Below are positions 10,216-24,222 of a stretch of DNA of 64,000 nucleotides, piece by piece (positions within the stretch are counted from its first letter, which is position 1; the number at the start of each line of letters is the position of its first letter). The notes under the pieces were generated by a model. The model saw only the letters and a program-made list of their open reading frames with translations. It searched no databases and had not been told where the DNA came from. The stretch is from Providencia alcalifaciens DSM 30120. GTDB taxonomy: Bacteria; Pseudomonadota; Gammaproteobacteria; Enterobacterales; Enterobacteriaceae. Location: the NCBI RefSeq assembly GCF_000173415.1, contig NZ_ABXW01000070.1, positions 124,001 through 188,000 of the forward strand, read 5' to 3'. A program made the translations under genes and the position numbers.

Positions 10216-11877
10216 TTATTTCTTCTCTTTCTTATCACGGCTATGTAAGCCACGTTTTTCCAGACCACGATAAATAACTTGCTGCTGGATAATAGTGACT
10301 AAGTTGCTCACGATATAGTACAGAACCAGACCTGATGGGAACCATAAGAAGAACACGGTAAACACGACTGGCATGTACATCATGATCTTCTGCTGCATTG
10401 GGTCAGTCACAGTTGTTGGTGACATCTTCTGAATCACGAACATGGTCACACCCATCAGAACTGGCAGGATGTAGTACGGGTCTTGTGCAGACAAGTCTTG
10501 AATCCAACCAAAGAACGGTGCATGACGCAGTTCAACAGAACCCATCAACATGTAATACAACGCAAGGAAGATTGGCATTTGAATCAGCAACGGTAAACAA
10601 CCACCCAGTGGGTTTACTTTTTCTGATTTGTACAGCGCCATCATTTCTTGGCTCATACGTTGTTTATCGTCACCAATACGCTCACGCATTGCAGCCAGTT
10701 TTGGTTGCAGTAAACGCATTTTCGCCATTGAGGTGTACTGCGCTTTGGTCAGCGGGTACATGATACCACGGACGATAAAAGTGATAACGATGATGGCAAT
10801 ACCCCAGTTACCGACAAAACCGTGAATGAATTTCAACAGTTTGAACAGCGGTTGAGAGATAAACCATAACCAACCGTAATCTACGGTTAAATCTAAGTGA
10901 GGAGCCACTTCCGCCATTTCTGACTGAATTTCAGGACCAACCCACAGAGTTGAAGAATAGGTCGCTGCACCATTTGATGCGATAGTCAGAGGTTCACTCT
11001 TATAACCAACAATTGCTGATTTCTTATCGAGGTCAATGGTGTAGAAAGTGCTTTGCTCAGAAGAAGCAGGAATCCACGCCGTTGCAAAATATTGTTGCAA
11101 CATAGCGACCCAGCCACCTTTGGTTGTCAGGCTTAAGTTTTTATCTTCGATGTCACTGAAACTATATTTTTTATAGTTATTTTCATCAGAAGAGTAAGCC
11201 GCACCACGGTATGTGTGCAGAGCAAAGTTGCTGCTTCCAGTATCACGCTGCTCTGGTAAAGCGATGGTTTGCTTTAATTGACCAAAGAACGCGAGTGTTA
11301 AAGGTTGCGCAGTTGGGTTTTGAATGTTGTATTCAACATCAACAGTATATTTGCCACGCTTCAGAATGTACGTCTTCTGATAAACCACACCGTTATTGTC
11401 GGTGAAGGTCATCGGAATGCGTAATTCGTCTTGACCATCTTTTAACTCAAAGCTCGTTGCATCTGAAGTATAAAGAGGACGTTGACCATTGTTATTCGCT
11501 GGGTTGTCTGGACCATGAGGACCAATCAGACCACTTTGAGCCTGATAAACAAAACCTGGTGTGGTTTCCAATAAGCGGAATGGGTCTGGTGAATTCAGGG
11601 TTGCAGGATAGGCTAACAGGTCAGCCTCATCAATATCACCACCGCGAGTATTGATACGAATATCAAGTACGTCGGTTTTAACGGCAATAAGCTTACCTTG
11701 TTCACTACCTGTGACCGCTTGACCATCATTGCTTGCGCTGCTCGGCATGTCCGTCTTTTGCTGTGAAACTTGAACAGCCTTGGTTTCCTGAGCAACTTTA
11801 TCGCTCTCCCAAGCCTGCCAAACTAAGAACGACACGAACAACAAAGCGATGAGTAGAAGATTGCGTTGGGAATCCAT
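10216..11877 (-). CDS. yidC: Membrane protein insertase YidC
   Basis: Inserts and folds inner-membrane proteins, alone or with SecYEG; subunits a and c of ATP synthase, encoded at the other end of this window, are classic clients. The 553 aa protein has the N-terminal membrane segment ([15 protein letters not shown]), a large periplasmic domain (about 25-340), then the conserved five-helix core including the [18 protein letters not shown] stretch with the groove arginine. A basic C-terminal tail ([12 protein letters not shown]) follows. Only two bases separate it from yidD. The order rpmH-rnpA-yidD-yidC-mnmE is the conserved bacterial arrangement. Confidence 0.97.
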   Translation of the reverse strand: MDSQRNLLLIALLFVSFLVWQAWESDKVAQETKAVQVSQQKTDMPSSASNDGQAVTGSEQGKLIAVKTDVLDIRINTRGGDIDEADLLAYPATLNSPDPFRLLETTPGFVYQAQSGLIGPHGPDNPANNNGQRPLYTSDATSFELKDGQDELRIPMTFTDNNGVVYQKTYILKRGKYTVDVEYNIQNPTAQPLTLAFFGQLKQTIALPEQRDTGSSNFALHTYRGAAYSSDENNYKKYSFSDIEDKNLSLTTKGGWVAMLQQYFATAWIPASSEQSTFYTIDLDKKSAIVGYKSEPLTIASNGAATYSSTLWVGPEIQSEMAEVAPHLDLTVDYGWLWFISQPLFKLLKFIHGFVGNWGIAIIVITFIVRGIMYPLTKAQYTSMAKMRLLQPKLAAMRERIGDDKQRMSQEMMALYKSEKVNPLGGCLPLLIQMPIFLALYYMLMGSVELRHAPFFGWIQDLSAQDPYYILPVLMGVTMFVIQKMSPTTVTDPMQQKIMMYMPVVFTVFFLWFPSGLVLYYIVSNLVTIIQQQVIYRGLEKRGLHSRDKKEKK

Positions 11878-11879
11878 CG

Positions 11880-12140
11880 TTATAATTCTCTATTATCATC
11901 AGTTTTTCTAGGTGGGACAGGATCATCTCCACCAGCGTGTAAAGGGTGGCATTTTAATACGCGTTTGGCAGTTAACCAACTACCTTTTAGCATACCAAAC
12001 CTGCGCAATGCCTCAATTCCGTAATTAGAGCATGTGGGATTGAAACGACAACGAGGTCCTAACAACGGACTAATAGCCAGTTGGTAACCTCTGATCAGCA
12101 TGATCAGGACTTTTGAGCCAAGCGACGGTGACGACGCCAT
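11880..12140 (-). CDS. yidD: Membrane protein insertion efficiency factor YidD
   Basis: Small (86 aa) amphipathic, membrane-associated protein that assists YidC-dependent insertion. The family signature is clear: [32 protein letters not shown] followed in the C-terminal half by [13 protein letters not shown], with three conserved cysteines. Its start lies within the end of rnpA (37-base overlap), which is normal for this locus and implies coupled translation. Confidence 0.95.
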   Translation of the reverse strand: MASSPSLGSKVLIMLIRGYQLAISPLLGPRCRFNPTCSNYGIEALRRFGMLKGSWLTAKRVLKCHPLHAGGDDPVPPRKTDDNREL

Positions 12141-12463
12141 AACTTATCCAATGATTCCGTAATCTGTTGATTGTCGAGATCGGCTACCCCTCTGCGAACC
12201 AGTACCACAAAGTCCATTGAAGGCAACTCATGTTGATGCAAACGAAAATATTCACGGGCTAATCGTTTGATACGATTACGCTCATGAGCACGTTTAACAT
12301 TTTTTTTGGCGATGGTAAGACCGATGCGGGGATGCCCCAGCTCGTTTAGGCGACCAAGGATTGTTATCTCTGGGGAACTCGCCCTCTGCGGCTGCTTGAA
12401 GACATTGTCGAAATGCCTGGGAGTTAACAAACGTAACTCCCGGGTAAAAGCGAGCGTAACCAC
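12104..12463 (-). CDS. rnpA: Ribonuclease P protein component
   Basis: Basic 119 aa protein that assists the RNase P ribozyme in 5'-end maturation of tRNAs. The conserved RNR-type motif is present as [19 protein letters not shown] (about residues 53-71). GTG start at 12463. It lies 18 bases downstream of rpmH in the same direction and overlaps yidD at its 3' end. Length equals the E. coli protein. Confidence 0.97.
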   Translation of the reverse strand: MVTLAFTRELRLLTPRHFDNVFKQPQRASSPEITILGRLNELGHPRIGLTIAKKNVKRAHERNRIKRLAREYFRLHQHELPSMDFVVLVRRGVADLDNQQITESLDKLWRRHRRLAQKS

Positions 12464-12481
12464 TATAGAGGGCTAGCTTTA

Positions 12482-13428
<947 letters not shown>

Positions 13429-14820
13429 GTGTCACTTTCGCTTTGGCAGCAATGTCTTGCCCGATTGCAGGATGAACTACCTGCCACAGAATTCAGTATG
13501 TGGATACGCCCTCTTCAAGCTGAATTAAACGATAATACACTGGCACTTTATGCCCCGAATCGTTTCGTCCTTGATTGGGTGAGAGATAAATACATCAATA
13601 ATATCAATGAATTATTGAATGACTTTTGCGGTTCTGATGCCCCTGCTCTACACTTTGAAGTAGGCAACAAACCGATGATGGCTGCGCCGGTGAGTCCTCA
13701 AGTACGCACGCATAATGAAATGCCTGCATTCGCCGCGCCATCTGCACCTGTAAAGCCTAGCTGGGACAATTCAGCCAAAGTTCAACCCGACGTGTCATAC
13801 CGTTCAAATGTGAACCCGAAACACACGTTTGATAACTTCGTAGAAGGTAAATCAAACCAACTAGCTCGCGCTGCGGCGAGGCAAGTGGCAGAAAATCCTG
13901 GCGGAGCTTATAACCCATTATTCCTTTATGGTGGAACAGGTTTAGGTAAAACGCACTTATTACACGCTGTCGGTAACAGCATTATGCAGCATAAGGCCAA
14001 TGCCCGCGTAGTCTATATGCATTCTGAACGATTTGTTCAAGATATGGTCAAAGCATTGCAGAATAACGCCATTGAAGAATTCAAACGTTATTACCGTTCT
14101 GTTGATGCATTACTTATTGATGATATTCAGTTTTTTGCTAACAAAGAGCGTTCACAAGAAGAGTTTTTCCATACATTCAACGCCCTGCTTGAAGGCAATC
14201 AACAAATTATTTTGACTTCCGACCGTTATCCAAAAGAAATCAACGGAGTGGAAGATCGTTTGAAGTCTCGTTTCGGCTGGGGTCTGACGGTTGCAATTGA
14301 ACCCCCAGAATTAGAAACTCGTGTTGCCATTTTGATGAAAAAAGCCGATGAAAACGAAATCCAACTGCCCGGTGAAGTGGCATTTTTCATCGCAAAACGC
14401 TTACGTTCGAATGTACGTGAGTTAGAAGGTGCGTTAAACCGTGTTATTGCTAATGCGAATTTTACAGGTCGAGCAATCACTATCGACTTCGTTCGAGAAG
14501 CATTACGTGACTTATTAGCACTGCAGGAAAAGCTGGTAACTATTGATAATATTCAAAAAACTGTTGCTGAGTATTATAAGATAAAAGTCGCTGATTTACT
14601 TTCTAAACGTCGTTCTCGTTCTGTCGCTCGACCGCGTCAGATGGCAATGGCACTGGCGAAAGAGCTGACAAATCATAGTTTACCTGAAATCGGGGATGCT
14701 TTTGGCGGTCGTGACCACACCACGGTGTTGCACGCTTGTCGTAAAATTGAACAATTACGAGAAGAAAGCCATGACATCAAAGAAGATTTTTCAAATCTAA
14801 TCAGAACATTATCATCTTAA
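13429..14820 (+). CDS. dnaA: Chromosomal replication initiator DnaA
   Basis: AAA+ ATPase that binds DnaA boxes and opens oriC. The chosen GTG start at 13429 ([14 protein letters not shown]...) has AGGGGAG seven bases upstream and gives 463 aa with the standard N-terminal DnaB-interaction domain; a further in-frame upstream extension of 28 residues does not resemble DnaA. Walker A is at residues 168-175 (GGTGLGKT) and Walker B is [11 protein letters not shown]. The C-terminal helix-turn-helix signature is [15 protein letters not shown]. dnaN follows after five bases, so the two form an operon. DnaA boxes upstream suggest autorepression. Confidence 0.97.
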   Translation: MSLSLWQQCLARLQDELPATEFSMWIRPLQAELNDNTLALYAPNRFVLDWVRDKYINNINELLNDFCGSDAPALHFEVGNKPMMAAPVSPQVRTHNEMPAFAAPSAPVKPSWDNSAKVQPDVSYRSNVNPKHTFDNFVEGKSNQLARAAARQVAENPGGAYNPLFLYGGTGLGKTHLLHAVGNSIMQHKANARVVYMHSERFVQDMVKALQNNAIEEFKRYYRSVDALLIDDIQFFANKERSQEEFFHTFNALLEGNQQIILTSDRYPKEINGVEDRLKSRFGWGLTVAIEPPELETRVAILMKKADENEIQLPGEVAFFIAKRLRSNVRELEGALNRVIANANFTGRAITIDFVREALRDLLALQEKLVTIDNIQKTVAEYYKIKVADLLSKRRSRSVARPRQMAMALAKELTNHSLPEIGDAFGGRDHTTVLHACRKIEQLREESHDIKEDFSNLIRTLSS

Positions 14821-14825
14821 TTGCT

Positions 14826-15926
14826 ATGAAATTTATTATCGAACGCGAGCAGTTATTAAAACCGTTACAACAGGTGAGTGGTCCATTAGGTGGGCGTCCA
14901 ACGCTGCCTATTTTAGGAAACCTTTTACTTCACGTAAAAGAAGGTGCCCTGCAACTTACGGGTACCGACCTAGAAATGGAGATGATGGCCAATGTTCCGC
15001 TTACCCGTGAGCATGAAATTGGTGCAACCACGGTACCAGCGCGCAAATTTTTTGATATTTGGCGTGGCTTACCGGAAGGTTCTGAAATCCAAGTCGAACT
15101 TAATGATGACCGACTGCTTGTACGTTCTGGGCGCAGCCGCTTCTCATTATCCACCTTACCTGCGGCTGACTTCCCGAATTTAGATGATTGGCAAAGTGAA
15201 GTTGAGTTTTCTCTGCCTCAATCCATACTGAAACGTTTAATTGAAGCAACGCAGTTTTCAATGGCACACCAAGATGTCCGTTATTACCTCAACGGCATGC
15301 TGTTTGAAACTGAAGGAAATATGCTCAGAACCGTTTCCACCGATGGGCACCGCCTTGCGGTTTGCTCTATGGATATTGGTCAAGAACTACCATCACATTC
15401 TGTCATCGTGCCACGTAAAGGCGTCATGGAATTGATGCGTCTGTTAGATGGTGGCGATGCCTTATTGCAGCTACAAATTGGTAGCAACAATATTCGCGCT
15501 CATGTTGGCGACTTTATCTTTACCTCTAAATTAGTCGATGGTCGTTTCCCTGACTACCGCCGAGTTCTACCTAAGAATCCAGATAAAACCTTAGAAGCAC
15601 GCTGTGATTTACTCAAACAAGCTTTCTCACGAGCGGCGATTTTATCTAACGAAAAGTTCCGCGGCGTACGTTTATTCTTCAGTGAAAACCAGCTACGTAT
15701 CACTGCGAATAACCCTGAACAGGAAGAAGCGGAAGAAATTGTTGATGTTAATTACCAAGGCGGAGAAATGGAAATTGGCTTTAACGTCAGTTACATCCTC
15801 GACGTCTTGAATGCCCTGAAAAGCGAAAATGTCACACTGTTTTTAACGGATGCCGTTTCTAGTGTACAAATTGAAGACTCTGCAAGTCGCTCCGCCGTGT
15901 ATGTTGTTATGCCTATGCGCTTGTAA
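14826..15926 (+). CDS. dnaN: DNA polymerase III beta subunit (sliding clamp)
   Basis: Ring-shaped dimeric processivity clamp (366 aa) that tethers Pol III and other partners to DNA. The N-terminus MKFIIEREQLLKPLQQVSGPLGGRPTLPIL and C-terminus AVYVVMPMRL are hallmark ends of enteric beta clamps. The length corresponds to three repeated clamp domains of about 120 residues. It follows dnaA by five bases and precedes recF by nine. Confidence 0.98.
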   Translation: MKFIIEREQLLKPLQQVSGPLGGRPTLPILGNLLLHVKEGALQLTGTDLEMEMMANVPLTREHEIGATTVPARKFFDIWRGLPEGSEIQVELNDDRLLVRSGRSRFSLSTLPAADFPNLDDWQSEVEFSLPQSILKRLIEATQFSMAHQDVRYYLNGMLFETEGNMLRTVSTDGHRLAVCSMDIGQELPSHSVIVPRKGVMELMRLLDGGDALLQLQIGSNNIRAHVGDFIFTSKLVDGRFPDYRRVLPKNPDKTLEARCDLLKQAFSRAAILSNEKFRGVRLFFSENQLRITANNPEQEEAEEIVDVNYQGGEMEIGFNVSYILDVLNALKSENVTLFLTDAVSSVQIEDSASRSAVYVVMPMRL

Positions 15927-15935
15927 GCAGTCAGT

Positions 15936-17030
15936 ATGATCCTTTCGCGTTTATTGATCCGCGATTTTCGTAATATAGAAGACGCCGATCTCTCCCTTGC
16001 AACTGGGTTCAATTTTTTAATTGGTCCTAATGGGAGTGGCAAAACCAGTATACTGGAAGCAATTTATACACTTGGACATGGACGAGCCTTTCGCAGCATT
16101 CAGGCGAATCGCGTTATTCGTCATGACCAAGAACAATTTATTCTACATGGTAAACTGGGACACCCAGATACCGAACGCAAAGTACTATCACTCGGTTTAA
16201 GTAAGAATCGCGAAGGTGATAGTAAAGTAAGAATTGATGGCACCGACGGGCATAAAATTGCAGAACTGGCAAAACTCTTGCCAATGCAGCTTATTACCCC
16301 TGAAGGGTTTACCCTACTAAATGGTGGTCCAAAATACCGACGCGCGTTTATAGATTGGGGATGTTTTCATAATGAAGCCCTATTCTTTTCTACATGGTCG
16401 GACTTAAAACGTTTGTTAAAGCAGCGAAATGCGGCTTTACGGCAAGTAACTCGTTATGAGCAAATTCGCCATTGGGATCAGCAACTCGCCCCAATTTCCG
16501 AACAAATTAGCCAATGGCGCGGCGAGTATATTGCAGGTATTGCAGAAAATATTGAGCAAACCTGTAAACAGTTTTTACCCGAATTCTCACTTTCGGTCTC
16601 TTTCCAACGTGGTTGGGACAAAGAAATTGATTATTCAGAACAGTTAGAGCGGCAGTTTGAGCGCGATAGAGCGTTGACCTACACCTCATCAGGTCCACAT
16701 AAAGCTGATCTGCGAATTCGAGCTAACGGCATTCCCGTTGAAGATATGCTCTCTCGTGGTCAACTGAAATTATTAATGTGTGCACTCAGGTTAGCGCAGG
16801 GTGAATATTTCACCCAACAGAGCGGGCAACAATGCCTGTATCTACTGGATGATTTTGCTTCAGAACTGGATTCTGGTCGCCGGCAATTATTAGCGGCTCG
16901 ACTCAAAGCTACGCAAGCACAAGTGTTTGTAAGTGCTATTACACCGGCGCAAGTCAATGATATGATTGATGCCAACAGTAAAATGTTTAGTGTAGAGCAA
17001 GGCAAAATAGAAGTTCAACCTCAGGAATAG
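15936..17030 (+). CDS. recF: DNA replication/repair protein RecF
   Basis: SMC-like ATPase that helps RecOR load RecA at single-strand gaps. Walker A is at residues 30-37 (GPNGSGKT); the ABC signature appears as [17 protein letters not shown], followed by Walker [13 protein letters not shown]. It has 364 aa, slightly longer than the E. coli protein at the C-terminus. It sits in the dnaA-dnaN-recF-gyrB cluster. Confidence 0.97.
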   Translation: MILSRLLIRDFRNIEDADLSLATGFNFLIGPNGSGKTSILEAIYTLGHGRAFRSIQANRVIRHDQEQFILHGKLGHPDTERKVLSLGLSKNREGDSKVRIDGTDGHKIAELAKLLPMQLITPEGFTLLNGGPKYRRAFIDWGCFHNEALFFSTWSDLKRLLKQRNAALRQVTRYEQIRHWDQQLAPISEQISQWRGEYIAGIAENIEQTCKQFLPEFSLSVSFQRGWDKEIDYSEQLERQFERDRALTYTSSGPHKADLRIRANGIPVEDMLSRGQLKLLMCALRLAQGEYFTQQSGQQCLYLLDDFASELDSGRRQLLAARLKATQAQVFVSAITPAQVNDMIDANSKMFSVEQGKIEVQPQE

Positions 17031-17048
17031 AAAGAGCAGGAAACGTTG

Positions 17049-19462
<2,414 letters not shown>

Positions 19463-19488
19463 TCGACTTACCGGCTCATTCATTTGAT

Positions 19489-19520
19489 AACCCTATATTT
19501 CGGTATAGGGTTATTTTTTT
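19489..19520 (+). terminator. Rho-independent terminator after gyrB
   Basis: AACCCTATA / TATAGGGTT stem with loop TTTCGG, then ATTTTTTT. It lies 27 bases past the gyrB stop. Confidence 0.9.
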
Positions 19521-19714
19521 ATCTAATTTTAATCTTAAATATTTATTATTAATTTTATTTTAAAGTTAACTAATTTCACACTTTATTTAATTAACTAAAT
19601 AGAATAATGAAATAAAATAAAGTTTGTCTTATTTACTTTCATTTTATGGAAAATAAAAATCACCCTATTAAGATGAAATAGATTTTTCCTTCTTCAAAAA
19701 TCTATAGGTCTATA

Positions 19715-22702
19715 ATGAACAAAATAATACCCTCGGTATCTTTAAGTCTGTTTTTGCTATTTAACATTCATCCAATTTTTGCTCAATCTGATTATTTAGA
19801 GGCACAAAAAACCATTCTTGATCAACGAAATCAACTCTTTAATGAACTCAAAACCCATGTTATTCCTCCCTATCCCGAGCCACATTCACAAGCCGCACTA
19901 TGGGATAAAGAAGCCAGTCAACACGTTACACTATTAACTAAAAAACGTAAAAAGAGCGCTGAAAAAGATCAACAAAGCACACCAGAATATATCTTTAATA
20001 TTTACAGGGAATATTTATTTAATCAAAAAGGTTTTAATTATAATGATTTTAAAAAAATCGAGGCTTATAACCGTCTAGATAATTTATTTCAATTAGCCAG
20101 CTTTGCCTATGACCCTATTAAAAATAAAAATCGCTCAATGGATTTTATTCTAAAAGATCATTACTTACGAGGTCGCCCCAATCAAGTTCTCAATGAGAAA
20201 GGGGAATACATTCCAAACTATACCAATATCACAGGCTCCTCTTACCCCAGTGGACATACTTGGAGCGGATTTAAGCAAGCAGCAATATTTGCCACTCTTT
20301 ACCCAGAAAAAGGCGCACAATTTTTTGATAGAGCCATGGGATATGGAGAGAGCCGTGTGATTGTTGGCGCACACTTCCCAACCGATACTATTGCCTCACG
20401 CGCCGCCAATTACTATCTTCTCGCTCATTTACTAAAAAATGACAAAACTGCCAATACATTTATTGGGTTAGCAAAAGACGTACGCCAAGAAATAAACTCT
20501 CAATGTGCTGCGAATACCGCCAAATGCAAACCACCTATCGGCCTGCTTCCCTCATTTGATGAAAATACCGGCTATTACAATAAGCAAAGTGAGCATCCTT
20601 CTCCCACCGTTACAGCGGACCAAATACCCGCGAGTGCAGCTTATTTACTGCGTTCCCGTTTTGCTTATCTCAATAAAGAACAATGGCGGGAAATTATTGC
20701 CGGAACCGCCTACCCACGCCATTCTTTAGCTGGCTGGAGTGTTAAACAGAATCAGCCTGATAGCTACTGGGGGCTGATTAACTTATCCAAAGCTTACAAA
20801 GGGCCTACGCATTTCGCTGAAGATTGGGTCGTCAATCAACGGGTAACTCAAGACGACGTTGCGAACGTCGGCATTACCGATATTTGGAGTAATGGCATCG
20901 ATGGCAAAGGGCGATTAATCAAACAAGGGGAAGGCTCATTAACCTTAGCTGGAATTAACCGTTTTGCAGGGCTTGAAATACAGCAAGGTCGTGTAGTTTT
21001 AACGCAAGAAAACCACTTAACAGGCCCCGTCAATATCAATGGTGGAAAGCTTGAGGTCAAACACATCCTACATGCGCCAGTCAACGTCACCAATGGCGCA
21101 TTAGCGCTCAGTCACAGCATCAAAAATACGGTGACATTAAACCAAGGAGCCCGATTTATTGCTTCTGGTTCAGTTGATGACTTAGTGATTAACAGTGGTG
21201 CTATCTTAACCCCTGGAGATAATACTAGAGACCCGACAAGGCATCTCAAGGTGAATAACACCGCCATCTTCCAGCCCGGCAGTGAATTCTATGTGAGTAT
21301 TCAAAAAGATGTAATACAGGAATTTGACGCCCTACATGCTGGCGGTACAGTGACCATCAACGGGGGCAAGGTCAACGAGTTCTTCGCTGAAGAATCAGAA
21401 CCATTCAATGAACGGATACCTAACCAAGATGAAATTCAGGGTCGATTCCGCACTCAATATGAAATTATTCGCGCCCCCAATATTCAAGGGAAATTTGACG
21501 GCATCGAACCTAACTATCTATTTATTGGTACTACATTAAATTATGGCGCAGATCCTCGTTCACCCACGATGCAACGTGTCACACTCAACGTCGGTCGTAG
21601 TGGCCTGACTTTTGATGCCTTTGCAAAGACGCCAAACCAAACCGCCATTGCTCACGCCCTTGAAGATCTCCCATTGAATAACACCCTGTATAAACGTTTA
21701 ATCCTCAGCCAAACCACCGCAGGGGTTAACGATCTTCTTCGAACCTTATCCCCACAAATTCATATCGATACCCTTGCTAGCCAGTTAAATAACCATCGCC
21801 AATATCACGGTACGCTGCTGCAACAAACACGCGCATCAGAAAATATCGTCAAAGAGCGTGGCGATAACCGCGGTAACGTCTGGGTAAACGTACCTTATCA
21901 TTGGGATAGAACCCAAAGCGACGGCAACGCATCCGGCTTTACCAATAGCAATTATGGGGTGTTCTTAGGGGCAGATAAGCATTTCTTTAATGATGATTTT
22001 ATTTTTGGCATGAGCTCCGGTTTTACAAAAAATTCCGTCTCTGGAGGAGTCGGTCATAGCCATAGCAACAACTATTATTTAGCGGCTTATGGCTCTCTGC
22101 AATTGGCGCCAATCACCTTACGTGCAGGGCTTGGGCACACATGGCACACCATCAAAACTGATAGAACAGTCGCCTCGTCCATTTATTCCGATCACAATAC
22201 CGCCGACTATAAAGGCAAGACCAACCACCTGTTTATGGAAGCCGCTTACCCGTGGAAATCGGCATTTATCAACGCCGAGCCGTTTGTGAACTTCGCCTTT
22301 ACCAATGCGGAAAGTCATGGATTTAGAGAAAAAGGGAAAAAAGCCTCGCTCGTTACAGGTCGCCAATCCCTTGATGCCACCACTACAACGCTGGGATTAC
22401 GTTTAGATAACCAGTGGAAAGTGGGTAAATCATCCTCAATCGATGTACACGGGGAACTCGGCTGGCAACATCAATATGACAAGCAGGAACGCGAAATGGC
22501 ATTTCGATTTACCCAGCGCGACCTACTTGCACCACCGCTTAACTATCATGGTGTGAATGCACCGCAAGATGGAGTGACAATCAAGCTAGGATCGAATATT
22601 CAGATTACCGACAATACCAAGCTATCCGTGGATTACAGCCAATTTACGACCAAGGGATATTTAGAAAATAATCTTGATGCTAAGTTCCTTGTCTCATTTT
22701 AA
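19715..22702 (+). CDS. Autotransporter with N-terminal class A-type acid phosphatase (PAP2) domain
   Basis: A 995 aa predicted outer-membrane protein. A Sec signal peptide is visible (about 1-24, ending IFAQ). Residues ~60-240 carry the full PAP2/acid phosphatase signature: K147-x6-R154-P155, P178-S-G-H181 and S213-R214-x5-H220-x3-D224. A passenger stalk of beta-helical, autotransporter-associated repeats follows (about 395-560; LTLAGINRFAGLEIQQGRVV-type). A C-terminal autotransporter beta-barrel (about 710-995) ends in phenylalanine (FLVSF), the BAM recognition end. The enzyme should therefore be displayed on the cell surface. Inferred role: phosphate scavenging or modification of host phosphocompounds. 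A single gene, AT-rich upstream, between gyrB and asd. Confidence 0.88.
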   Translation: MNKIIPSVSLSLFLLFNIHPIFAQSDYLEAQKTILDQRNQLFNELKTHVIPPYPEPHSQAALWDKEASQHVTLLTKKRKKSAEKDQQSTPEYIFNIYREYLFNQKGFNYNDFKKIEAYNRLDNLFQLASFAYDPIKNKNRSMDFILKDHYLRGRPNQVLNEKGEYIPNYTNITGSSYPSGHTWSGFKQAAIFATLYPEKGAQFFDRAMGYGESRVIVGAHFPTDTIASRAANYYLLAHLLKNDKTANTFIGLAKDVRQEINSQCAANTAKCKPPIGLLPSFDENTGYYNKQSEHPSPTVTADQIPASAAYLLRSRFAYLNKEQWREIIAGTAYPRHSLAGWSVKQNQPDSYWGLINLSKAYKGPTHFAEDWVVNQRVTQDDVANVGITDIWSNGIDGKGRLIKQGEGSLTLAGINRFAGLEIQQGRVVLTQENHLTGPVNINGGKLEVKHILHAPVNVTNGALALSHSIKNTVTLNQGARFIASGSVDDLVINSGAILTPGDNTRDPTRHLKVNNTAIFQPGSEFYVSIQKDVIQEFDALHAGGTVTINGGKVNEFFAEESEPFNERIPNQDEIQGRFRTQYEIIRAPNIQGKFDGIEPNYLFIGTTLNYGADPRSPTMQRVTLNVGRSGLTFDAFAKTPNQTAIAHALEDLPLNNTLYKRLILSQTTAGVNDLLRTLSPQIHIDTLASQLNNHRQYHGTLLQQTRASENIVKERGDNRGNVWVNVPYHWDRTQSDGNASGFTNSNYGVFLGADKHFFNDDFIFGMSSGFTKNSVSGGVGHSHSNNYYLAAYGSLQLAPITLRAGLGHTWHTIKTDRTVASSIYSDHNTADYKGKTNHLFMEAAYPWKSAFINAEPFVNFAFTNAESHGFREKGKKASLVTGRQSLDATTTTLGLRLDNQWKVGKSSSIDVHGELGWQHQYDKQEREMAFRFTQRDLLAPPLNYHGVNAPQDGVTIKLGSNIQITDNTKLSVDYSQFTTKGYLENNLDAKFLVSF

Positions 22703-22731
22703 TGTTTAAAGTATAAAATTTAGCCATAAAA

Positions 22732-22775
22732 AATGGCACCGGTGTGTTTCGTCACGCAGGTGCCATGCCTATTTT
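22732..22775. terminator. Bidirectional terminator between the autotransporter and asd
   Basis: ATGGCACC (22733-22740) pairs with GGTGCCAT (22759-22766). On the minus strand the stem is followed by six T residues, serving asd; on the plus strand GCCTATTTTT follows, serving the autotransporter gene. Confidence 0.8.
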
Positions 22776-22795
22776 TCTCGTTTAAGAATTGCGAA

Positions 22796-23902
22796 CTACA
22801 GCAAAATTCTCAACATGCGGCGCAGAGGCTCCGCAGCTCCCCATAGCAACTGGTCACCCACAGTAAATGCGGACAGATACTCAGGTCCCATATTCAATTT
22901 ACGCAGGCGACCAACCGGTGTACTCAATGTACCTGTTACCGCGGCTGGAGTCAGTTCACGCATGGTAATTTCACGGTCATTTGGCACCACTTTCACCCAC
23001 TCATTATGGGAAGCCAGCAGCTGCTCCACTTCGTTCAGTGGTACATCTTTTTTCAGTTTCAATGTGAATGCTTGGCTGTGGCAACGCAGTGCGCCCACAC
23101 GAACACACAGACCATCAACAGGAATAATATTGCTACCCGTTGCCAAAATTTTGTTGGTTTCCGCCTGACCTTTCCACTCTTCGCGGCTTTGACCATTGTC
23201 TAAGGCTTTATCAATCCACGGGATTAAGCTGCCTGCAAGCGGTACACCAAAAGCATCCGTTGGCATTGAACCGCTACGTGTAAAGTCAGTGACTTTTTTC
23301 TCAATCTCTAAGATAGCTGATGCAGGATTTTGCAGCTCTTTCGCCACTTGCGCGTGTAAAGAACCCATTTGCGACAGAAGTTCACGCATATTACGCGCAC
23401 CCGCACCAGAAGCGGCTTGGTAAGTTGCGACAGAGGCCCACTCAACCAAATCATTAGCAAATAAGCCCCCCAGCGACATTAGCATTAAGCTCACCGTACA
23501 GTTACCGCCGACGAAGGTCTTAATGCCTTTATTTAAGCCGTCTTGGATATGTTTGTGGTTCACTGGATCTAAAATAATAATCGCATCGTCTTTCATACGC
23601 AGTGCGGATGCAGCATCAATCCAGTAGCCTTTCCAGCCCGCTTCACGTAATTTTGGATACACTTCATTGGTATAATCGCCGCCTTGGCAGCTAATAATAA
23701 TATCCAGTGCACTCAACGCATCGATATCAAATGCATCTTGCAGCGTACTGCGATGACCACCAAAAACGGGTGCTTCAGCCCCATGTTGGGAGGTGGTAAA
23801 AAATACCGGGTGAATGACGTTAAAGTCCCCTTCCTCTACCATTCTTTGCATCAATACAGAGCCGACCATTCCGCGCCAGCCAATAAATCCTACATTTTTC
23901 AT
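22796..23902 (-). CDS. asd: Aspartate-semialdehyde dehydrogenase
   Basis: NADPH-dependent reduction of aspartyl phosphate to aspartate semialdehyde, a branch point to lysine/diaminopimelate, threonine and methionine. It has 368 aa from ATG 23902 ([21 protein letters not shown]), with the Rossmann motif at the N-terminus and the catalytic Cys in [19 protein letters not shown] nine bases upstream would add three residues; the ATG matches family starts. Monocistronic, with a terminator at the 3' side. Confidence 0.96.
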   Translation of the reverse strand: MKNVGFIGWRGMVGSVLMQRMVEEGDFNVIHPVFFTTSQHGAEAPVFGGHRSTLQDAFDIDALSALDIIISCQGGDYTNEVYPKLREAGWKGYWIDAASALRMKDDAIIILDPVNHKHIQDGLNKGIKTFVGGNCTVSLMLMSLGGLFANDLVEWASVATYQAASGAGARNMRELLSQMGSLHAQVAKELQNPASAILEIEKKVTDFTRSGSMPTDAFGVPLAGSLIPWIDKALDNGQSREEWKGQAETNKILATGSNIIPVDGLCVRVGALRCHSQAFTLKLKKDVPLNEVEQLLASHNEWVKVVPNDREITMRELTPAAVTGTLSTPVGRLRKLNMGPEYLSAFTVGDQLLWGAAEPLRRMLRILL

Positions 23903-24222
23903 TCTCTTCACCCTGTCTGTTTACATACTTCACCCAAAAAATTTCAACCATCGACTTACCGACAAATCGAAACTGGAAATGACTTGGGAGATTAAATGGA
24001 GAATCATCAATCGATTGTATTAAACGTGACAAAATATGCATCAGTGTGCAAGTGAATTTCATCACTAATAGCAAGAAGATTAGTAATAATGCTAATAATT
24101 AGTAAGAAGTTATTGATTAAAAATTTCCATTTTGGAAAATACTATTTTCCAATTAATCCATACATTCCATCATCCAACCCAATTAAAATTAGCGGGTTAA
24201 CCCTCACAACGTAGCGTATCTC
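23903..24222. promoter_or_regulatory. asd-mdtL divergent intergenic region
   Basis: 320 bp, strongly AT-rich, no gene seen. It contains a 21-bp perfect palindrome at 24132-24152 (arms TTGGAAAATA / TATTTTCCAA, one-base centre), 71 bases before the mdtL start. Repeated TTAGTAATAA/TAATTAGTAA elements lie near 24079-24106. Confidence 0.55.
24132..24152. promoter_or_regulatory. Candidate operator upstream of mdtL-yidZ
   Basis: 10-bp perfect arms (TTGGAAAATA and its complement) around a central C. A LysR-type regulator (YidZ) is encoded just downstream and would be a natural binder; this is inference from position and symmetry. Confidence 0.45.

Noticed and set aside
22118-22366. Open frames antisense to the autotransporter, glycolytic-type and ATP synthase genes
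   Set aside because: All overlap strongly supported coding regions and show no family features.
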